64,000 nt of DNA, taken from positions 113,820 through 177,819 of the forward strand of contig NZ_JAPPUW010000013.1 of NCBI RefSeq assembly GCF_026712205.1, given 5' to 3'. This DNA is from Pelomonas aquatica (GTDB taxonomy: Bacteria > Pseudomonadota > Gammaproteobacteria > Burkholderiales > Burkholderiaceae_C). Below, piece after piece: positions 60,529-64,000 of this stretch. The position numbers were made by a program, and so were the translations under genes. A model generated the notes under the pieces. It was not told the origin of the DNA, did no database searches, and saw nothing but the letters and a program-made list of their open reading frames with translations. Within the stretch, counting starts at the first letter, position 1; the number at the start of each line of letters is the position of its first letter.

Positions 60529-61002
60529 ATGACCGACCTCGACCGCTTCGACCGCCAGTTGCTCAACCTCGTGCAGCAGGACGCCGCGCTGACCGCCGGG
60601 CAGCTGGCCGAACGGGTCAGCCTGTCGCCGTCGGCCATCCAGCGCCGGCTCAAGCGCCTGCGCGAGCAGGGCGTCATCCTGCGCCACGTGGCCGTGCTGG
60701 AGCCGGCCCGCGTCGGCCGCGCGATGAGCTTCGTCGCGGCGCTGCAGGTCGAGAGCGAGCGCGCCGACCGGATGGCCGCGCTGCGCGCCTGGATCGCCGC
60801 CGAGCCGCGCGTGCAGCAGGCCTTCTACGTGACCGGCGAGGCCGACTTCATCCTCGTCGTGACGGCGGTCGACGCCGAGGCCTACGAGGCGCTGATGGCC
60901 CGGCTGCTGGCCGACAACCCGAACGTGCGCCGCTACACGACCAGCGTCGCGATGGCCGTGCTCAAGCGCGGGCTGGAGCTGCCGGTGCCGCTGGACCCCT
61001 GA
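60529..61002 (+). CDS. Lrp/AsnC-family transcriptional regulator
   Basis: A 157-residue regulator. The winged helix (DRFDRQLLNLVQQDAALTAG, QLAERVSLSPSAIQRRLKRL, REQGVILRHVAVL) is followed by a RAM ligand domain (AFYVTGEADFILVVTAVDAE, YEALMARLLADNPNVRRYTT). It senses an amino acid or similar metabolite as a multimer. The divergent VOC gene is a natural target. Confidence 0.93.
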   Translation: MTDLDRFDRQLLNLVQQDAALTAGQLAERVSLSPSAIQRRLKRLREQGVILRHVAVLEPARVGRAMSFVAALQVESERADRMAALRAWIAAEPRVQQAFYVTGEADFILVVTAVDAEAYEALMARLLADNPNVRRYTTSVAMAVLKRGLELPVPLDP

Positions 61003-61078
61003 TCCCCGCCATTCGCGCGCCCCGGCCCGCCATTCGCCCGCCCGGCCGCCGGCCCGCCGCTGCGCCCAGCATGGCGGC

Positions 61079-61765
61079 ATGGACATCCGACACACCCTCA
61101 AGGCCAACCGCGGCTTCATCCTCTTCCTGTTCAGCTTCGCGCTGCTGCGCACGGCGGTGGCGGACTGGAACCCCATCCCCACGGCCTCGATGCGGCCGAC
61201 GCTGCTGGAGGGCGACGTCGTGCTCGTCAACCGGCTGGCCTACGACCTGAAGCTGCCGCTGACCGATGTCGTGCTGCTCCGCTTCAGCGAGCCGCAGCGC
61301 GGCGACGTCGTCACGCTGAACTCGCCGGCCGACGGCACGCGCCTCATCAAGCGCGTCGTCGGGCTGCCGGGCGACCGCATCGCGATGCACGACGACGTGC
61401 TGGTGCTGAACGGCCAGCCGCTGGCCTACCGCGGCGCCACGACGCGCGGCGAGACGCTGGCGCCGGGCTGGGTGGTCGACGCGGTGCGCGCGACCGAGGA
61501 CCTCGAAGGCCGGCCGCACCCGGTGCAGTTCCTGCGCGGCACCGCGGCGCGGCGCGATTTCGACGAGATCACCGTGCCGGCCGGCCAGTATTTCGTGCTC
61601 GGCGACAACCGCGACAACAGCGCCGACTCAAGGGTCATCGGCACCGTGCCGCGCGAGAAGCTGATCGGCCGCGCCCACCATGTGCTGGTGTCGGCCGATT
61701 GGCTGGGCGAGGACGGCTGGCGGCTGGCGCCGCGCTTCGGGCGCTGGGTGTCGGCGATTTTGTGA
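61079..61765 (+). CDS. lepB: Signal peptidase I
   Basis: An inner-membrane serine protease of 228 residues that removes Sec signal peptides. One N-terminal membrane helix (FILFLFSFALLRTAV) is followed by box B, PTASMRPTLLEGD, with the catalytic Ser 37, box D, RLIKRVVGLPGDRI, with the general base Lys 91, and box E, YFVLGDNRDNSADSR. It lacks the second helix of E. coli LepB and is not next to lepA or rnc, so it may be a second, accessory copy. Confidence 0.9.
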   Translation: MDIRHTLKANRGFILFLFSFALLRTAVADWNPIPTASMRPTLLEGDVVLVNRLAYDLKLPLTDVVLLRFSEPQRGDVVTLNSPADGTRLIKRVVGLPGDRIAMHDDVLVLNGQPLAYRGATTRGETLAPGWVVDAVRATEDLEGRPHPVQFLRGTAARRDFDEITVPAGQYFVLGDNRDNSADSRVIGTVPREKLIGRAHHVLVSADWLGEDGWRLAPRFGRWVSAIL

Positions 61766-61815
61766 TCACAAGGAAACGCCGGGCCGCCCCAAGTTTCCTT
61801 GCCCCCGCGGGGGGC

Positions 61816-61836
61816 GGGCCGGGCGCAGCCCGGCCC
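61816..61836. terminator. GC hairpin between convergent genes
   Basis: GGGCCGGGC (61816-61824) and GCCCGGCCC (61828-61836) form a perfect 9-bp stem with a GCA loop. A second G/C-run hairpin precedes it. It lies between the ends of lepB and the convergent secreted protein gene, so it may serve both strands, although no T-run is present. Confidence 0.5.
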
Positions 61837-61845
61837 TGGGGGCGC

Positions 61846-63126
61846 TCAGAACCCGTGCCGCGCGCGCAGCGCGTCCAGTTCGGCCTGCACCGCCGCCAGG
61901 CCGCCATTGCCGTAGAGCACCAGGATGCGTTCCTGGCTGATGTTGGCCAACACCGGGTTGCGGAACTGGGTGTTGTAGACGGCCGCATTCGCGGGATCGA
62001 AGCCATAGCGCGGCGCGAGCCTGGCGATCAGCAGGGCCGCGTCGCCGGCGGCCGGGATCGAGAACGTGAAGTCGCCGTCCGACAGGTTGTGGATGGTGTA
62101 CTCGGCGAGCAGGTTGGTCTGGCCGGCGCCGATCAGGTCCAGGCCATCGGCCAGCCTGCGCAGCGGCGGCAGGTGGAAGCCCTTGGCGTCCTGCACGAGA
62201 TAGCCGGCGGCCACCGGGTCGAGCTGGGCCAGGATGCCGGCCGCCCGCAGCCAGGCCACGACCTTGAACTCGTTGCCCAGCGTCGGGCTGCTGTGGGCCG
62301 AGGCCTGGGCGATGACGAAGGCGGGCGGCAGGCCGCGCTTCATCGACTCGGCGATGCCGAGGACGTGATGGCCGCCGGTGGCCGAGCCATTGGCCGGCGT
62401 GCCGCCGAAGGACAACTCCTTGAACTCGGAGCCGTCGGCCGCCCACTGGAACACCAGGGTCTTGGCCCAGTCGTGCCAGATCGGCGCGGCGATGATCACG
62501 TCCTGGTCGATGAAGAAGGGCGAGCGCATCCAGCCGGCGGCCTCGTCGTCGTCGTGGCCATGCTCCTCGCCGGCCTCGACGCCGCGATAGCTCCTGCGGT
62601 AGCCGGCGGCCAGGCCCAGGCCGGCGCGCAGGTTGTTGGCCTCGTGGATGGGCAGGCCACCCGGGTAGCCGTGGTGGCTGGCGAAGGCGCTGCCGGGCGC
62701 CGAGTCGAAGGCCATCGGCAGGCGCGGGCAGGCCGTCTGCGCGTCCAGCACCGGCGGGAAGACGCCGGCGCTCAGCCCGCCGGGAAAGCTCGCATCGTCC
62801 GCAGGGTTGACGAGGCTGGCCGCCGCCAGCTTGGCCAGCAGCGCTGCCTTCGTCGCATCGTCGACGCCCACGCGGGAACGCACGCAGAAACCGCGATTGC
62901 CCAGCAGGTCCAGCGTGGCCTCGCGCAGCGCGCGGTTCCTGATCTGTCGCGCCTGCCGCAGCAGGAACTCATGGGCCTCGCGCACACGCGGCGATGCGGC
63001 GGCGGTCTGGTCGGCCTGCGCATTGCCGGCGCCCGGCAGCGTCTGGTCGACCGCATGGGCCTGCAAGGCAGCGGCGCCAAGCGCGGCCGCGACGAGGGTG
63101 GAAAGGGCAGCGCGCGCCAGGGTCAT
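61846..63126 (-). CDS. Exported HD-like protein of unknown function
   Basis: A 426-residue protein with a signal peptide ending LQAHA-V. Along the chain it has a set of His/Asp motifs in the order expected of HD-superfamily metal hydrolases: SHHGYPGGLPIHEANN near 150-165, IWHDWAKTLVFQW near 215-228, GGHHVLGIAES near 250-260 and SAHSSPTLGNEF near 276-287. An HD fold is inferred; an exported HD hydrolase is unusual. A His/Asp-rich insert, EEHGHDDDE, may bind metal. No partner gene is adjacent. Confidence 0.6.
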   Translation of the reverse strand: MTLARAALSTLVAAALGAAALQAHAVDQTLPGAGNAQADQTAAASPRVREAHEFLLRQARQIRNRALREATLDLLGNRGFCVRSRVGVDDATKAALLAKLAAASLVNPADDASFPGGLSAGVFPPVLDAQTACPRLPMAFDSAPGSAFASHHGYPGGLPIHEANNLRAGLGLAAGYRRSYRGVEAGEEHGHDDDEAAGWMRSPFFIDQDVIIAAPIWHDWAKTLVFQWAADGSEFKELSFGGTPANGSATGGHHVLGIAESMKRGLPPAFVIAQASAHSSPTLGNEFKVVAWLRAAGILAQLDPVAAGYLVQDAKGFHLPPLRRLADGLDLIGAGQTNLLAEYTIHNLSDGDFTFSIPAAGDAALLIARLAPRYGFDPANAAVYNTQFRNPVLANISQERILVLYGNGGLAAVQAELDALRARHGF

Positions 63127-63583
63127 GGGGGGTCTCCGGGGGGAATGCGGTCTAACGGACTATGCGCAGGTCGTGTGACAGGCTGTGCAGGGCGGAAGGA
63201 TGCCGTTTGGCGCAGGGGCGTCGGGCCGGTGAGCGTTGTTGCGCGTCACTACGCGGGCGTGAGTGAATCGGTGGCGATCGAGTTCCGAGTGATTCGGCGC
63301 AAGAGCAGCTGAGCGCGTTGCGTTGTCGGCAAAACGACGGGCATCTGTGCAGCGAGAGCGGGCGTTCAACGATCCTGGCTCTGACGTCCGCTCGCGGCCA
63401 GGAACGGGCTTTAGCGAATGACGACTATTGGGCCTCCGACTCGCTCGGCCATCCGCTAGGGCTATCCGTGCCGCGTCCAAGCGTCAGGCCTTGCACTGAT
63501 CGCTGCTAGCGTACCGCGTGCTCAAATGTTGTGCAGAAATCGATAACGCCCCGCACACAGAACGTTAGCCCTCTGAGGAACTT
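63127..63583. other. 457-bp non-coding region before the right-edge gene
   Basis: No convincing gene is seen. GC drops toward the right. A heptamer GTTAGCC stands just before the ribosome site of the next gene, and TAACG/CGTTA flank the 24 bp around it. The left part would hold the promoter of the secreted HD-like gene. Confidence 0.5.
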
Positions 63584-64000
63584 ATGCCGACAGTCATCGA
63601 GGCGATTCTTGACGACGTAGTGGAAACCAAGACTGCGTCCAATGGTCCGCCGTTCGCTGCAACCTTTGACTATGCGACAGAGATCGTCAAGCGCGATGCG
63701 GCGGCGGCGAAGTGGAAGACGATGGATGAAGCGGCTCGTTCGCCTCACAAGGACAAGCTAGAGAATTTCTTTGTTCACGAGGGTGTTGCCGACCTCAAGT
63801 CCCATGAAGGGTTGCAGGCCAAGAGCCTGCACTTATTGCGGAGTGAGATCTCGCAGCAAGTCTCGACGTCTAACCCACTAAAACTCCTTGTGGTTGAAGA
63901 GTTGCACTTTTCGTCCGCGCTGGTTGAACTGCTGGAGAACGTTGAGAACACCGAACATATTCGTGATCTCTACAGGTTGCGCAAGCGAACGTCAGGCAAA
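63584..64000 (+). CDS. Unknown protein, 5' part (runs off right edge), atypical composition
   Basis: 139 codons without a stop, starting MPTVIEAILDDVVETKT. GAGGA lies 4-5 nt before the ATG. Codon use differs clearly from the rest of the window: many A/T third positions (ATT, CTT, GAA, TTG, TTA, AAA). The protein is acidic and helical (NFFVHEGVADLKSHEGLQAK, VEELHFSSALVELLENVENT). No motif is recognised. It probably begins a horizontally acquired segment. Confidence 0.7.
   Translation, partial: MPTVIEAILDDVVETKTASNGPPFAATFDYATEIVKRDAAAAKWKTMDEAARSPHKDKLENFFVHEGVADLKSHEGLQAKSLHLLRSEISQQVSTSNPLKLLVVEELHFSSALVELLENVENTEHIRDLYRLRKRTSGK

Noticed and set aside
63440..63590. Complete integron attC site before the right-edge gene
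   Set aside because: Only the GTTAGCC core-like heptamer is seen, itself one base off GTTRRRY, and no matching RYYYAAC partner or attC fold was found upstream.
1..64000. tRNA, rRNA, CRISPR array, prophage or IS element
   Set aside because: No cloverleaf or CCA end, no regularly spaced repeats, and no transposase, integrase or phage structural gene was found. The repeat elements carry no protein.

Overview
The window is 64 kb of a very GC-rich genome with strong G/C third-position bias. Gene content and protein style point to a betaproteobacterium of the order Burkholderiales, probably near Roseateles, Rubrivivax or Leptothrix. This placement rests on familiarity with the families, not on a search. 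The DNA is mostly ordinary chromosome: about 55 genes, tightly packed, many coupled by 4-nt ATGA or GTGA overlaps. I see no rRNA, tRNA, CRISPR array, prophage or insertion sequence.

Layout. 1-8.6 kb: 5' part of uvrA, a lone receiver protein, a MatB-type malonyl-CoA ligase, a membrane diguanylate cyclase, a DnaQ-like exonuclease and an EcsC-like protein. 8.7-17.7 kb: a chemoreceptor, a Ser-rich EF-hand-like protein, Cfa, a spermidine-synthase-like protein, a DUF1275 membrane protein, small regulators, a POT transporter and ChaA. 17.7-22.8 kb: a B12-dependent ribonucleotide reductase carrying a 380-residue intein, then a DUF1134 protein. 23-26.9 kb: an unknown protein, a PilZ protein with an apparent ATC start, and a LytS / degenerate LytS / LytTR set. 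26.9-35.3 kb: hydrolase, glycosyltransferase plus methyltransferase, molybdopterin oxidoreductase, serine hydrolase, and a MerR-MFS pair with a textbook 19-bp-spacer promoter. 35.3-40.8 kb: a YceB-like lipoprotein and two divergent secreted beta-propeller proteins. 40.8-46.5 kb: DctSR two-component system and DctPQM TRAP transporter. 46.5-51.4 kb: a fusion protein, then NasT with its predicted target leader RNA and a nitrate-type ABC transporter. 51.4-59.7 kb: MBL hydrolase, MocR regulator, and a coupled UDG / PAS-GGDEF-EAL / MidA operon next to tsaB-rimI. 59.8-63.1 kb: a decayed copy of a VOC gene beside the intact gene, an Lrp regulator, LepB and a secreted HD-like protein. The last 400 bases start a gene of visibly lower GC that runs off the edge.

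The most unusual signal is not a gene. Three intergenic elements (21969-22233, 35303-35568, 53727-53887) are built from five copies of a module of about 50 nt. Each copy is capped on a long, nearly perfect inverted-repeat arm whose sequence differs from copy to copy. Two elements fold as two-armed clovers of 265-266 bp, and all three end on or against a stop codon. Other points worth follow-up are the intein placed directly before the thiyl-radical cysteine of the reductase, an SOS-box-like site in front of that gene, the pseudokinase inserted between LytS and its regulator, and the ATC start of the PilZ gene.
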